From Plantago ovata (lineage: Eukaryota; Streptophyta; Magnoliopsida; Lamiales; Plantaginaceae), in contig CM051458.1 of assembly GCA_028274465.1 (NCBI GenBank), forward strand, positions 12,291,566 to 12,355,565: DNA of 64,000 bases, read 5' to 3'. The notes under the pieces are model-generated. The model was given only the letters and a program-made list of their open reading frames with translations. It searched no databases and was not told the DNA's origin. This document shows positions 50,012 to 60,335 of the stretch, piece by piece (within the stretch, counting starts at the first letter, position 1; every line of letters begins with the position of its first letter). Position numbers and translations under genes: made by a program.

Positions 50012-50158
50012 TTTTAATAAACAAACCATTACAATTTCACAAGTAGCATTACAAAACTAGTAATAAACTATAAATAATCCCGCACTTTGCGAGAATTGAA
50101 CATATGACCTCTAGTGTCATGACACCTCAATCTAACCAATTGAGCTAAACCTCATTGC
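50012..50158 (-). mobile_element. tRNA-derived SINE, about 147 bp, about 18-bp TSD
   Basis: On the minus strand the head reads GAGGTTTAGCTCAATTGG, a good Pol III A-box, and 40-50 bp later TATGTTCAATTC, a B-box. The element ends in a short A run next to 50012. The flanks TAAATAATATCACAGATT (from 49993) and TAAATAATATCCCAGATT (from 50159) differ at one base and are the target duplication. The equivalent D flank (45800) has a single copy. It is not a functional tRNA: the acceptor stem does not pair and no CCA end is encoded. Confidence 0.85.
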
Positions 50159-50256
50159 TAAATAATATCCCAGATTTACATATATATACACAATACTTTG
50201 TGATCATGATCACTTGATTCACTGATCTGGATAACAAACTAAACTAATTGATCCCC

Positions 50257-51186
50257 TTAATATTTGTCCTCAAGCTCTTGTTCGACCTTGTTGTTCTTGA
50301 GCAAGCAAGCACAAACAAGATAATAACCATAGTTTAAAATCCTAATCACTGCAAGCACCCAATACATGTTCTCTAGCTTCCCATAACTGATATTGTTAGG
50401 CAACCATCCTGTCTTCTCTCTAACAAAGTCGACAAGTGCGGTGCTGATGTAAAACGCTACCCCTACTTGCGATGCAACCAAAGCAGTTGCCACAGTATTC
50501 AGAGAACTCGGAAATTCCAGGTAAAAGAACACGAACTGAGCTGGAAAATGAAAAGCCTCTGCGATGCCTAGTAGAAACATTTGCGGAACCAACCATAACA
50601 CCGACATTGGCACTATTTCAGACCCTGTCATACAAGTTCTTATGAGTTATTACAACTTAACAACTGAATGTTGAAACTAACATTTAAGTCATATTGTGAA
50701 CACATGCAACATACTCTTACAAACCTTGTAAGTGGATAGAAGTGAAGGAGCCTCTTCGTTTGGATTCAACCAGGGCCGCAATAATCACGGTGAGGACAGT
50801 AAACACATGGCCGGTCCCAATTTCTTGCAACTGAGTTGGAACATTCCGTCCTGTATGTTTCTTCCACATAGGCCATACAAGTCTTTCCGATAGAGAAAGA
50901 GTTACGCAAGTGGATAGTAACAAGAACACCCCAATTGAGCCAGATGGTATCTGGAAATCCAACGTCACGTGGCGGCCCATTGTTAATGCTTGCAGAACTG
51001 TAAAGCTAGATAGAATAGCAAATGGCCGGGGCGTTCAGAAATATGCTTGTTGACCATAATGGGGCCAGTCTGATTAAGGTTTTAAGGTCTTCGACTTGTT
51101 GCACGGTGCAAAGTTTCCATGGCTTTTCAACAGTATCATCTAGCATGATGTCTTCATTTGAAATAAGCGCAGCACGGTTGAAGAAT
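50257..51186 (-). pseudogene. NPF2-type transporter, copy E, exons 4-5 only
   Basis: Exon 5 (50257-50624) and exon 4 (50725-51186) are recognisable and close to copies B and D. Exon 4 is 462 bp instead of 458 because GGCC is inserted after the codon run for LNAP, shifting the frame. Exons 1-3 are absent. Unrelated and transposon sequence occupies 51200-55205, after which the normal upstream flank of the gene resumes. A non-functional remnant. Confidence 0.88.
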
Positions 51187-52598
51187 CTGCACAATGTAGT
51201 AATTTGTATGATATACTAGGAGTGTTGAACCGTATTACACATGGTGTGTTGGCCAAGTGCCCCAGCAATATACCCCCAGGGTCCCTCACAAGTATTTTCG
51301 ATTTCTTGACCCTGGTTTACAAATGCAATATTGAACCACACTCTCTACCAGGTAAAACTAAGACATTAATTTACATTAAATTCGATCTATGTAGCCAGGC
51401 ACTGCAAGGAAAAATTAACTAAAGAAATCTACTGACGAACAACATACAAAGCTCATCATACCACTAAACAAAGGACATATTCCCTCTTCCTATTGATGTT
51501 GCACATCTAAATTAGTATATGGTAATACTAAATGACTACAAAACAGGTGAAAATCCAGTAAAAATGACCTCAGATTTCTAGATCTCCAGCAAAAATTAAC
51601 GAATCGGTCACCACCAATTATCTTCCAAGTTCTGGTCATTTGTGCGAGAAAAAAAAAAAACAGTTACCTAATTCACCACAAATTATCCTCCAATTTAACA
51701 TAAATGATGCACCATACTTTGGTAAGGTTTATCGCTCACATGTGGTCCTAATAAAAAAAAGCACTGTAAGAATCATCCTTTACGATCGCTAAACCAAAAA
51801 TAAACGAATCATTAATATCTATTTACGGACTAATAAGCACCTGCTGCAAATTCAAGAGTGCAGCTCCTTAGGGCATGAGATCCAATAAGCAAAATTAGTG
51901 CACCTGTTTTCTTTCTCAAAGATACATTCAGTGAGATTGAGGGAAGGCGGTGGCTCAGCAACCTAGACTTCTTATGTGATACCTACACAAAAGCAAGAGA
52001 AAAGATTAAATATGTCCATGTATGATGAAAAAAACTATAGCTATCGCGAACAAGAATCATAGTCAAATGAAATTAACAGATATATAATTGACTAAAGTAT
52101 TAAGTACAAAATAGATCAATTGCACTAACAAGCAAATAGATCAACATGGTTCGGCAATGCTGGGAAGGACATTTTTCAAGGACCTGAGCGGGGTCATCTT
52201 CAATAAATTACCTATAGATCTAGACAATAAGTTAATAACATGAGCACAAAAGGTTTCGTAAATTAGCTGGAAAAAGAAAGAGCCACTGAATTACATTCCC
52301 ATGACTCCACCTTCATTTAATAAACAAAGTACATAAAGTGTGAAAGCCTAGAATGTGGAAGTTCCTGGATGTGGTAAAAAAATTCTATAAACAACATACT
52401 CCGCATGTAATTTACTGAAACTTGTAACCTGCACTATCATCATGAAATACTTAACTATCCCCCTGCTATTTCTTTGCCAAAGAATGACCACAGGTTGGCA
52501 GGAGACAAACTAAGCCCTTAGGCATGTCCATCTCCACTCTCTGAAAAGAAATATATATGTGAAGGATAACTGGGTTATCCCTCTTGCTACCAAGACCG
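51187..52598. other. Sequence of unknown origin replacing NPF copy E exons 1-3
   Basis: Not similar to any other NPF copy. On the minus strand one interval (about 51976-51904) looks like an exon bounded by TGTGTAG and GTGCAC, giving SHKKSRLLSHRLPSISLNVS. Another (around 52150-52210) gives MTPLRSLKNVLPSIAEP. These might be exons of a captured or truncated gene; I do not recognise the family. Confidence 0.35.
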
Positions 52599-53290
52599 TG
52601 TTGGCGCCTTTACACTACTGAACACCCCAAACAAGACCACATAGTATTTCGGCTACAAAGATCAGAGAATGACAAGACTGATAACAGGAAGAACAATGAA
52701 GCAAGAAACTGTAAAGAGCACACAAGGTTTTTAACGTTGTTCGGTTATGAATAAACCTATATCCACGGAGATCAGTAGATCTCAATCCACTATCAAGATA
52801 AGATGATTACAAGAAACCACAATATACACGACTCAGCAGATTTGGAAGCTCACTTCCCTGCAATCTCACTGTTTTTTCTCACCTATCTCTAGCTTACTCT
52901 CCAAGCAATGGCTTAGCAAGCTTTCTCTCACTAGAATTGATCATATCTACATCTTTCCAATCTGAGAATCATACAAGCCAACAAGGAGTATTTATGATGC
53001 CATGTACCTTAATATTCCCTAACAACCACTCACAAGGCTCCATCTATCATTCCATGAAAGTGACACTCCATGAAAGTGACACTCCATGTGTTCACACACA
53101 ACCTCAAATATTAGGTGTATGCATACCAAACACAACAGCCGGCACAATTCAAATGTAGACAACCCATCTAGAAGCTTCCAGGAACGTGTTCCAGCTGCTA
53201 GAATGCCTGAGAGCTTGTTAGAATTGAGATAACACCGGTGTTGAGCCCGTACCAATCAAGGGTTCGGTAACCCCAAGGTCAACACCCACA
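52599..53290 (-). mobile_element. 3' LTR of a copia element, minus orientation
   Basis: Read on the minus strand, a purine tract AAAGGTGGAGATT (53303-53291) is followed by an LTR starting TGTGGGTGTT and ending GGCGCCAACA at 52599. The purine tract at this position is the copia plus-strand primer. Internally the phrase AACGTTGTTCGGTTATG is of copia LTR type. No matching 5' LTR or target duplication is visible. Confidence 0.72.
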
Positions 53291-53353
53291 AATCTCCACC
53301 TTTAGCTCAATTCTCCAACAGCCAGTGTAGTCACCATACCAAGCCAGACATAG

Positions 53354-53520
53354 ATACACACACCCCTGAGGTTAGGATGCAGCCCCTCCACATCTCTAAG
53401 GTTAAGATACAAACCCTTCACACATCTAAGGTTAAGATGCAAACCCATGACCCCAACCCCCATCTCTAAGGTTAAGATGGTCCCCAACCCCCCATCTCTA
53501 AGGTTAAGATGGTCCCCCCA
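53354..53520. repeat. Short tandem repeat with TCTAAGGTTAAGATG core
   Basis: Five imperfect copies of about 27-35 bp sharing CTAAGGTTAAGATG separated by C-rich spacers, between the copia coding end and its LTR. Confidence 0.75.
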
Positions 53521-53750
53521 CCTGGTCCTGTACACCCATCATCATACCAAGACACAATTGAATTTAGGTCTAGGTAAAGCCTTTTCCATACAATCAACAT
53601 ATGTAGATGTGTGGATTTTCAGAACTCTAACCATGCCCTTTCCAATTACATCTCTGATGAAGTACAACCTCACATCAACATGCTCTATCCTCCCATGATG
53701 TTTCTGATGCTTTGCTAATAAGAATAGCACTCTAATTATCCCAGTATATT

Positions 53751-54982
53751 CACTACAAGAAAAACTGGGTTTAGTGACGCTCCCATGCGTCGCTAAACAG
53801 CTCCCCATGCGTCGCGTGAACCCATTTGCGACGCATAGAAATTGCGTCGCTAAATAGCGAGGCGACGCATGGGCCATGCGTCGCTAAATTAGCGACGCAT
53901 GGGCTATAGGTCGCTAAAATTAGCGACCCATTCTATGCATCGCTAATTTCTGGAAAATTTTATTAAAAATAAATTCTCCTCTCTACTCCACCTTGTGTTT
54001 CCTAGGTTTCAAACCTAGGACATCCTTACCCAGCACCTTACTAACCCAACACCCTTACCACTCGGCTACCAATACTTGTGATAATTCTTGTATAAGTTCT
54101 AGATAATATATAGTTATTGCTCTTCATAGTCACTTCCATATGTTTATATTTATAAACCGTTTATATCTTCATACGGTTTGAGATATCTCAATTACTAAGT
54201 GGACTATCTAAGGAATAGGTCACTAAATTTTATTTTTTTTATTTATTTCTTAACGATTGAGTTACTTAGACACTAATAGTTTATTTTTGAACGGATGGGG
54301 TTACTTAGTTACGGACTTCAGTTTTGGTGTTATTTTATATTCTTTGTGCACTCCTTATTTCTTAAGTGTTTTTTTCTCTTAGTTTTGTAGAATAGTGTCA
54401 CGTTTTGATGTTTTTCATGTTTCAAGCACTTAGGTACGAAACTGTGATTTTGAGCTTAAAACGCTGCAAAGTGATCTTGTTGAAGTTTCTCGATCTCCAT
54501 GGATATGTTCGTGAGTGACCGTAGTTCGATTTAAGCCAATAATTTCATTTGGGAAAAATTTAGACTTACCTTAGAAGCACATATTCAGAAGTTCGATAAA
54601 GGTTTTGGAGTCGTTCAAGTGTGCAAGATTAGTGCAGTCTATCCATTTCATCCATAACTCCTTCATACGATATTGAATCAACCTCGAATCAACGTCCACG
54701 CGTAGATAACTCAACGAGGTATCCAACGGTAGGTTATGCGCACCAATCCGATAAGTACAGATGAGCCCTATAGCTCCAGTTGAATGTGAGGAGACCCACT
54801 TGAAAATTATGCAGTTTTTGCGACCCATAGCCCATGCGTCGCTAATTTGCGACCCTTGAGCTTTGGTCGCTAAATTATTAGCGACGCATAACCATGCGTC
54901 GCTAATTAGCGACGCATGGGCTATGGGTCACTAAATTAGCGACGCATAATTTGCGTCACTAATCTCAGATTTTCTAGTAGTG
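53751..54982. mobile_element. Non-autonomous CACTA element, 1232 bp, TSD ATT
   Basis: Starts CACTACAAGAAAA and ends TTTTCTAGTAGTG, the inverted CACTA terminus with one change. It is flanked by ATT on both sides (53748-53750, 54983-54985), the 3-bp duplication of the superfamily. Just inside each end are clustered direct and inverted copies of GCGACGCATGG and GGTCGCTAA, the subterminal repeats to which CACTA transposases bind. There is no transposase. Excising it restores the copia RNase H reading on either side. Confidence 0.93.
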
Positions 54983-55204
54983 ATTGTGACCATTTCTCGC
55001 AGAACTCCAAACTCCATAAGAAGACTCTCCAGCCACAAAGCTTTCTTCAATGTAACTACTTCCTATGATCCAAGTTTGCTGCAAAGTCAGCTTCAACATA
55101 CCCTAAGGTACAAACTACACAGCCTCACGTACAACACGTATTGTCATGTTTCTTCTTTTTCTCGATTCGTCTCTCTTAAATACGGCGTAGTTCGTCTGAT
55201 GTAG

Positions 55205-56580
55205 TTAGTTCACGAGGTGGAAAAATTAATGCAAATATAATTATATTTGATAATTAATCTTAAAGCATTAATCCTAAGATATTGTAATTAATCAGATGTA
55301 TAGAGACACTAGTTCTTTTGTAAAAATTAATTAAACCAACCACAACGGGACTAAGATACATCAACTGACAACTGATAGATTATATCTGGCTTTTTTGGTC
55401 CTTGTTAGGTTGCAATTTTTATTAATAATAGCCATGCATGCATGAAGTAAGAAATAAGAAAAAAGGGCCTTATAAGTTTCATAACGTTGATAGACGATCT
55501 TTAATCACATTATCTTTTTTGAAATGCTACCAGGAGAACTACTCAAACTCATTCGTCATGGCCAGTTTCATCAGATTCCTCTGATTCCATTGATGTTATG
55601 ATTTATCTAGAGAAACACTGAATAATGCTAAGCTAACTGAATAAACAGTAATTTGTTCATGGATGATTCTTTTCTTCAGAATGAGCCAAGTACAGTATAT
55701 ATAGCAATTAGCAAGTGAACTGTTTGTTCAAATGTTATGTACAGAGACGACAAGCTCATATATAATCCTGGCTAAAGCAAGAAACGTAAATGCAACTGCG
55801 AATTATGGATTATAACGGACTAAGATAAATCGTCCTAACAATTGACTCACTAATCAATTCACGAATCGATGCCATCTGCTGCTTCGATTGTGAGTTGTAA
55901 GTTGTAACCAAGGAAAACAAAGCCCTATACAATCGCACCACTGCTTTTTTTTTTTTTTTATAGAGAGAAACTATGAAGATGCACCGAATCCATTTCATTG
56001 ATGGAACTAAAATATGAAAATTAGGGTTCTACCGTATCTATCTTAGATCATAGATGGTGATGAATTTATTTTCTAAATGGCTCCATATGATCTGAAATAT
56101 TAAATTTCGGTTACCTTAACACTTATTTAATTGCATAATTGCCCCCTGTAATGATCTTTAATTCTGTAAAAGGCCCAATATTTCTGAAATATTGCAATTA
56201 TGCTGCCCAAACTCTTTAGAAACGCTGGTAAAGTATATAGGCGTTGCATTAAGCGTAGCCCGGCTCTCTTTAAATATTCAATTTAAAATACATAGGAATT
56301 TGAGGGGAAAAAAGAAAGGAATTTCAGATTAATTAATTTAGTTAAATGAGCTTATTTGAAGTTTAACTAAATTTAATTCAATTCATTTGCCTATTTCAAA
56401 TAAATTTAATTCATTTCAGATACGTTATTTCAGCTCAATTCAGAATGATTTCAGCTGAATTAAAGCAGATACAATATCATTTCCTTTTATTTTACTAGCG
56501 TAGTGGAGGAAATGTGTCACACAATTTTGTATAGTGGTCAGTTTTCCCCCAAATACAAGTAAAAGGAAGAAAAAAAATAT
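55205..56580. other. Upstream flank of NPF copy E and spacer to the dirigent gene
   Basis: The segment 55205-55480 matches the upstream flank of copy D (48310-48560) almost continuously. The segment 55480-56270 matches the copy B spacer (15360-16440) with deletions. The open frame at 55810-55998 has no domain. This shows where the missing exons 1-3 of copy E should have been. Confidence 0.7.
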
Positions 56581-56598
56581 CCCATGAATTTCACATCG

Positions 56599-57147
56599 TT
56601 AATAGTGCATTACAGTAATATTATACTCGACTGTTGCATCCCCATTAGTTTGATCAAAAGCTCGAGTTCGGATCTTGGCATAGCCACGTGCAAGCCTGAA
56701 GAGCCCAGTTCCACCAACAACTGGAACCTCCCTTTCTGGATTGGAAACTGGATTACTCCCAATTATGGTGATGCTGCTGCCATTATACTTTCCATACGTG
56801 AGAACAAAGTTCATGGTCATGGACAGGGACATTTCTTCTTGTGAATCAAATGCATAAAAGCCTTGTGCCCTTCCAACTTCTCTGGAGCTCAGATTCAGTC
56901 CCAAGGTCAAAGGGTTATCGATCATATGGACGACCCCGAAAAAAAAATTCATATTCGAGGGTGAATTCACGACTTTTACAGAAGTAGGGGCGCTGCCACT
57001 AAGGATGTCGTGCCAGTAGAGATGGAGATGGCTGATTTTTTGTTTCATTGGTTCGCGGAAGCTGTCAATGGTTACACAGGAGCAGGTAGAGATGATGATG
57101 GAGATGGTAAGAATGAAAAGGAAGGAATTTGAGAACAACATAGCCAT
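56599..57147 (-). CDS. Dirigent protein, secreted, intact
   Basis: Single exon, 182 aa. Residues 1-25 are a hydrophobic signal peptide (MAMLFSNSFLFILTISIIIS...). The mature part carries the dirigent pattern HLYWHDILSGSAPTSVKVV, PLTLGLNLSSREVGRAQGFY, MNFVLTYGKYNGSSITI, GGTGLFRLARGYAKIRT and ends DATVEYNITVMHY, close to the usual 180-190 aa. Dirigent proteins are extracellular eight-stranded beta-barrel trimers that steer the coupling of phenoxy radicals or related intermediates in lignan, lignin or terpenoid metabolism. The HxYWHD motif suggests the DIR-b/d group more than the lignan-forming DIR-a group. It pairs with the broken copy at 17394-17891 through the NPF segmental duplication. Confidence 0.93.
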   Translation of the reverse strand: MAMLFSNSFLFILTISIIISTCSCVTIDSFREPMKQKISHLHLYWHDILSGSAPTSVKVVNSPSNMNFFFGVVHMIDNPLTLGLNLSSREVGRAQGFYAFDSQEEMSLSMTMNFVLTYGKYNGSSITIIGSNPVSNPEREVPVVGGTGLFRLARGYAKIRTRAFDQTNGDATVEYNITVMHY

Positions 57148-57214
57148 GGCAATTTGGTTAGTAATACTTTAGCTGTAGCACTCACACAAAGGCACACTGA
57201 GAGAAGACAACTTG

Positions 57215-57222
57215 TATATATA
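57215..57222 (-). promoter_or_regulatory. TATA box of the dirigent gene
   Basis: TATATATA on the minus strand, about 70 bp before the ATG at 57147. A MULE-type insertion begins about 12 bp further upstream. Confidence 0.55.
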
Positions 57223-57233
57223 TTGTAACTGAG

Positions 57234-58126
57234 GGGAAAATTGCATATTTGGTCCCTCAACTCAACGTCCCCCTCGAATACGGTCCCAAGTGATTTTAAA
57301 AATGCAAATACGATCCCCACACTCCTATACACAATTTATGATGAATTAAAATGAATCGGGGAGAATTAGAAAGAATTGGATGGTGACTAGGATGATGAAC
57401 TGGATTATAATTATAAAAAAAAATAAAACAAAAAAAAAATGGAAAGAAAAAAAAATAGAAAAAAGGTATCTCAGAGCTCCATATCGAAAAAGCTCCAATA
57501 TGGAGCTTTTACTTTGCCAAGGCCGAGAGGCGGCGCCAGCCATTGATAAAAGCTCCAGATCGGGACTTTTAAAAGCGCCGATCTACAGCTCTCCGTCCAA
57601 TTGGACGGAACTAATTATTCTACCAACCGGAGCTGTACAGCTCCGCCCCCATGGCGGAGATGAAAGCGCCCCGATCTTGAGCTTCCTCCCATGGTCTCCA
57701 TGGGAGGGCGGAGATGTAGCTGTACAGCTCCGCCCGTTTTTACAAGCTCCCATGGCGGAGCAGTAAATCTCCGCCATGGGAGCCATTAAAAGCTCCAGAT
57801 CGGAGCTTTTCCGCCATGTGAGCTTTTAAAAGAGCTCCAGATCGGAGCTTTTAAAAGCTCCGATCTAGAGCTCAGCTCCTCTCCGTTTTCGGCCATGGAA
57901 GGAGTTTAGGAGAATCTAATTTTCTTTTTTGTTCTTAATTTTTATTTCTTTTTTCTTTTTTACTCATTTGTTTCCACCTCAAATGTCACATAACCTTCCA
58001 CATATAAAAATACGTATAAATATGAAGATTTATACATCTCGAGGACCAAATCTGCAATTTTATAAATTACTTGGGACCAGTTTCGAATGGGATGTCTAGT
58101 TAGGGTATTATTTATGCAATTTTTCC
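57234..58126. mobile_element. Non-autonomous MULE-like element, about 0.9 kb, directly upstream of the dirigent gene
   Basis: The left end GGGAAAATTGCATATTTGG is mirrored by the right end (reverse complement GGAAAAATTGCATAAATAAT). Both continue with CC(C)T(A/C)AACT and GGTCCCAAGT-like blocks. The termini resemble those of the element at 1939-3028, which has a 9-bp duplication. Here I could not see a duplication, so the borders are approximate. Confidence 0.65.
57474..57890. repeat. Cluster of interleaved palindromes built on AGCTCC/GGAGCT
   Basis: Repeated, mutually inverted copies of AAAAGCTCCGATCTGGAGC-like and CCATGGCGGAGAT-like modules, for example around 57790-57880. The cluster is clearly GC-richer than its surroundings. 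Single-stranded forms would fold extensively. Open frames over it are repeat artefacts. Confidence 0.8.
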
Positions 58127-58555
58127 TGCACCTTCGTAATTACTAATTAACATTGTTTGGACATGAAATAAAATAGAGTTTATTTGTTTGGTGCATGCCG
58201 TGGTTTTGTTTTAAATTGTGTTGGTACTTAGTCACGAGTCTTACATGCACTTAACTTAATATTGAATCAATCATCAATTTCTATATATAACTTTTTTATT
58301 ATATAATGATTCAATCTAAGCGATGTGAAGATTATGTTTAGTAAAACTAACTGATAGCTGAGAAGTCAGATGATAAGTTACTTGATTTTAGTTCTAGTTA
58401 CGTGGTTTGAGTTCTTCGTTGTTCGTGTTTAGCGAATAAGTTGATAAGCTAGCTGATTTTAGATTATGTATTTAGCGAACGAACTTATAAAATAGCTGAT
58501 AAAATGATATTAAAGGGCATTCATATTATCTTGTTATATTTCTCATATTAATAAA
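58127..58555. other. No recognisable feature
   Basis: AT-rich sequence with two similar phrases about GTTGATAAGCTAGCTGATTTTAG/ATAAGTTACTTGATTTTAG and no coding signal. Confidence 0.4.
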
Positions 58556-58727
58556 AATAATTATTATTATTTTATTATCATATTATTATTATATTAATAA
58601 CAACAACAACAATATTAAAAAATTATTATTATTATTTTAAAATAAAAATATATGAGATTTTTATATCAAATTATCAATTAAATATTGTGTTATTCGTTAT
58701 TAGTGTCATTAATTTTATTTATGTATA

Positions 58728-58781
<54 letters not shown>

Positions 58782-58857
58782 TTTTTTTTAATAAAATGCT
58801 AATTTTATTATTATTATTATTTATTTCTTTATTTATTGTTATTATTATTATTATTAC

Positions 58858-58909
<52 letters not shown>

Positions 58910-58912
58910 GCG
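58556..58912. repeat. (TTA)n microsatellite
   Basis: Two long, nearly pure TTA/ATT runs (about 58730-58780 and 58844-58910) in an interrupted TTA-rich tract. Isoleucine-rich open frames on both strands are artefacts of the repeat. Confidence 0.9.
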
Positions 58913-59391
58913 GGTATAATTGAAATATGGAACATGATAACTAGCTTATTAAAAAAATAAGCTAACTTTATTAACTTAAAAAATAAGCTAGGTTATAAGC
59001 TAGCTGATAAGCTCCAGGAGCGTATAAGCTCGCGTTTCACGTAGCAGAATTATTTCATATGACATTAAGTTTGTTACGTGAACGCGAGCTTATATAAGCT
59101 AACGCTAAACAGAACCTTATTGATACATGATATGTGTTATTTTATTTTAATTTTTTAGTATATACAACCCCGCATATAAACAAACTTATATCACACCCTT
59201 TTAGATGTCTGTAAATAAGGAAAAAATTTTACTTGTGAAATAACTATAATTACGTGTAAGGACAAAAGTAAAACCACAATGCGAAATTATAATTATAAGT
59301 GATATGCCTATCCTTTTGGTTTCGTTCTTACCCACTTCCTTTTCCGAGAGGAGGAGTAGGCCAAGGCGTTTCATTTCCCATTATCATGAGA

Positions 59392-59857
59392 TGTAACCGA
59401 GTCGAGCTTTTTTCGAACTGTTCGAGTTCGGCTCGAAAAAAGTTCGACTTGAAACTCAATTATTTGAGCTCTTGAGCTCGAGTTCGAGTAAAAAATTTAG
59501 CTCGTTTAGTTTATCGAGTCGAGATCAAATATTGAAAAGCTCGACGATCCGCTCAAAAATATTATTTATTACATATATTATTTATTTACTTTATATATTT
59601 TATTTATTATATATATATTGTATTTATTATATATATTATTTTTTTATATATTTATTATATATATATATTTCATTTTATATATATTTAAAAAAAAATCTTT
59701 CTTATTCGAGCTCGCGGCTCGAGCTCGAATAAGAAAAATATGTGTCGAGCTCGAACTCGAGTTCAAGAGCTGAAGCTCGATCGAGCCGAGTGCTAAAATT
59801 CGAGTTCGAGCCGAGCCGAGTCAAAACTCGACTCGGCTCGGCCCGATTACAGCCCAA
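59392..59857. mobile_element. Putative MITE with TCGAG-rich inverted ends
   Basis: The left part TGTAACCGAGTCGAGC and the right part (reverse complement GGGCTGTAATCGGGCCGAGC) are inverted, with many internal TCGAG/CTCGA motifs. The flanks TCATGAGA and TCATGAAT agree in 6 of 8 bases, a weak hAT-like duplication. An AT-rich microsatellite occupies the centre (59570-59690). Confidence 0.5.
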
Positions 59858-60335
59858 TCATGAATATATAATGATGATAATAATTATACATGTGCATGTG
59901 GATATGAATGTTATGTGATCTTGTTCAAATTAATTATCATGAATTTTATTTTCATCATTTCAGTCGTTAACAATAAAGTACGTCCACATTAAGGAAGAAA
60001 ATTAAAAGGTACCTATATAATTTGAAATTCCAAGTGAAAATGATGCCTTGGCCTATTGTGTGTTTGATACTAATTGTGGTCAACGGTGAGGTTTTACCTC
60101 ATAAGTTATGTGTAGATTGGTCCAATCCGGTCGAGAGGTAAAATGTGTGTATGAAAAATTAAAGATGTTGTTTGGTACTCGTTTTTGACAATGTGTTTTG
60201 GATGCGTTTTGGGCCAGGTGAGGGTAGTGTTTTGATGTTTGGTACATTATTTGGGTCTCAATGTGTTTTTGGTCAACCAACTTATGACCCAGTCGGTCAA
60301 TGGCCACATTTTTGCCTCACTCGGCCTAACACACA

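Larger units (their letters stand above)
53291..55130 (-). pseudogene. Copia RNase H/3' internal remnant, split by a CACTA element
   Basis: Minus-strand reading gives GYVEADFAANLDHRK, then ALWLESLLMEFGVL and REMVTI up to 54983. After the CACTA insertion it resumes with TRVLFLLAKHQKHHGRIEHV, DVRLYFIRDVIGKGMVRVL and KIHTSTYVDCMEKALPRPKF. This is the end of a copia polyprotein (the H-(V/I)-DVR-x-(H/Y)-FIRD motif is diagnostic), with a deletion between the first two blocks. It leads directly to the purine tract and LTR at 52599-53290. Confidence 0.85.

Noticed and set aside
50085..50158. tRNA gene on the minus strand
   Set aside because: A and B boxes are present, but the acceptor stem does not pair and the block has a poly(A) tail and long target duplication, so it is a tRNA-derived SINE.
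58685..58960. Poly-isoleucine open frames on both strands
   Set aside because: Pure artefacts of a (TTA)n microsatellite.
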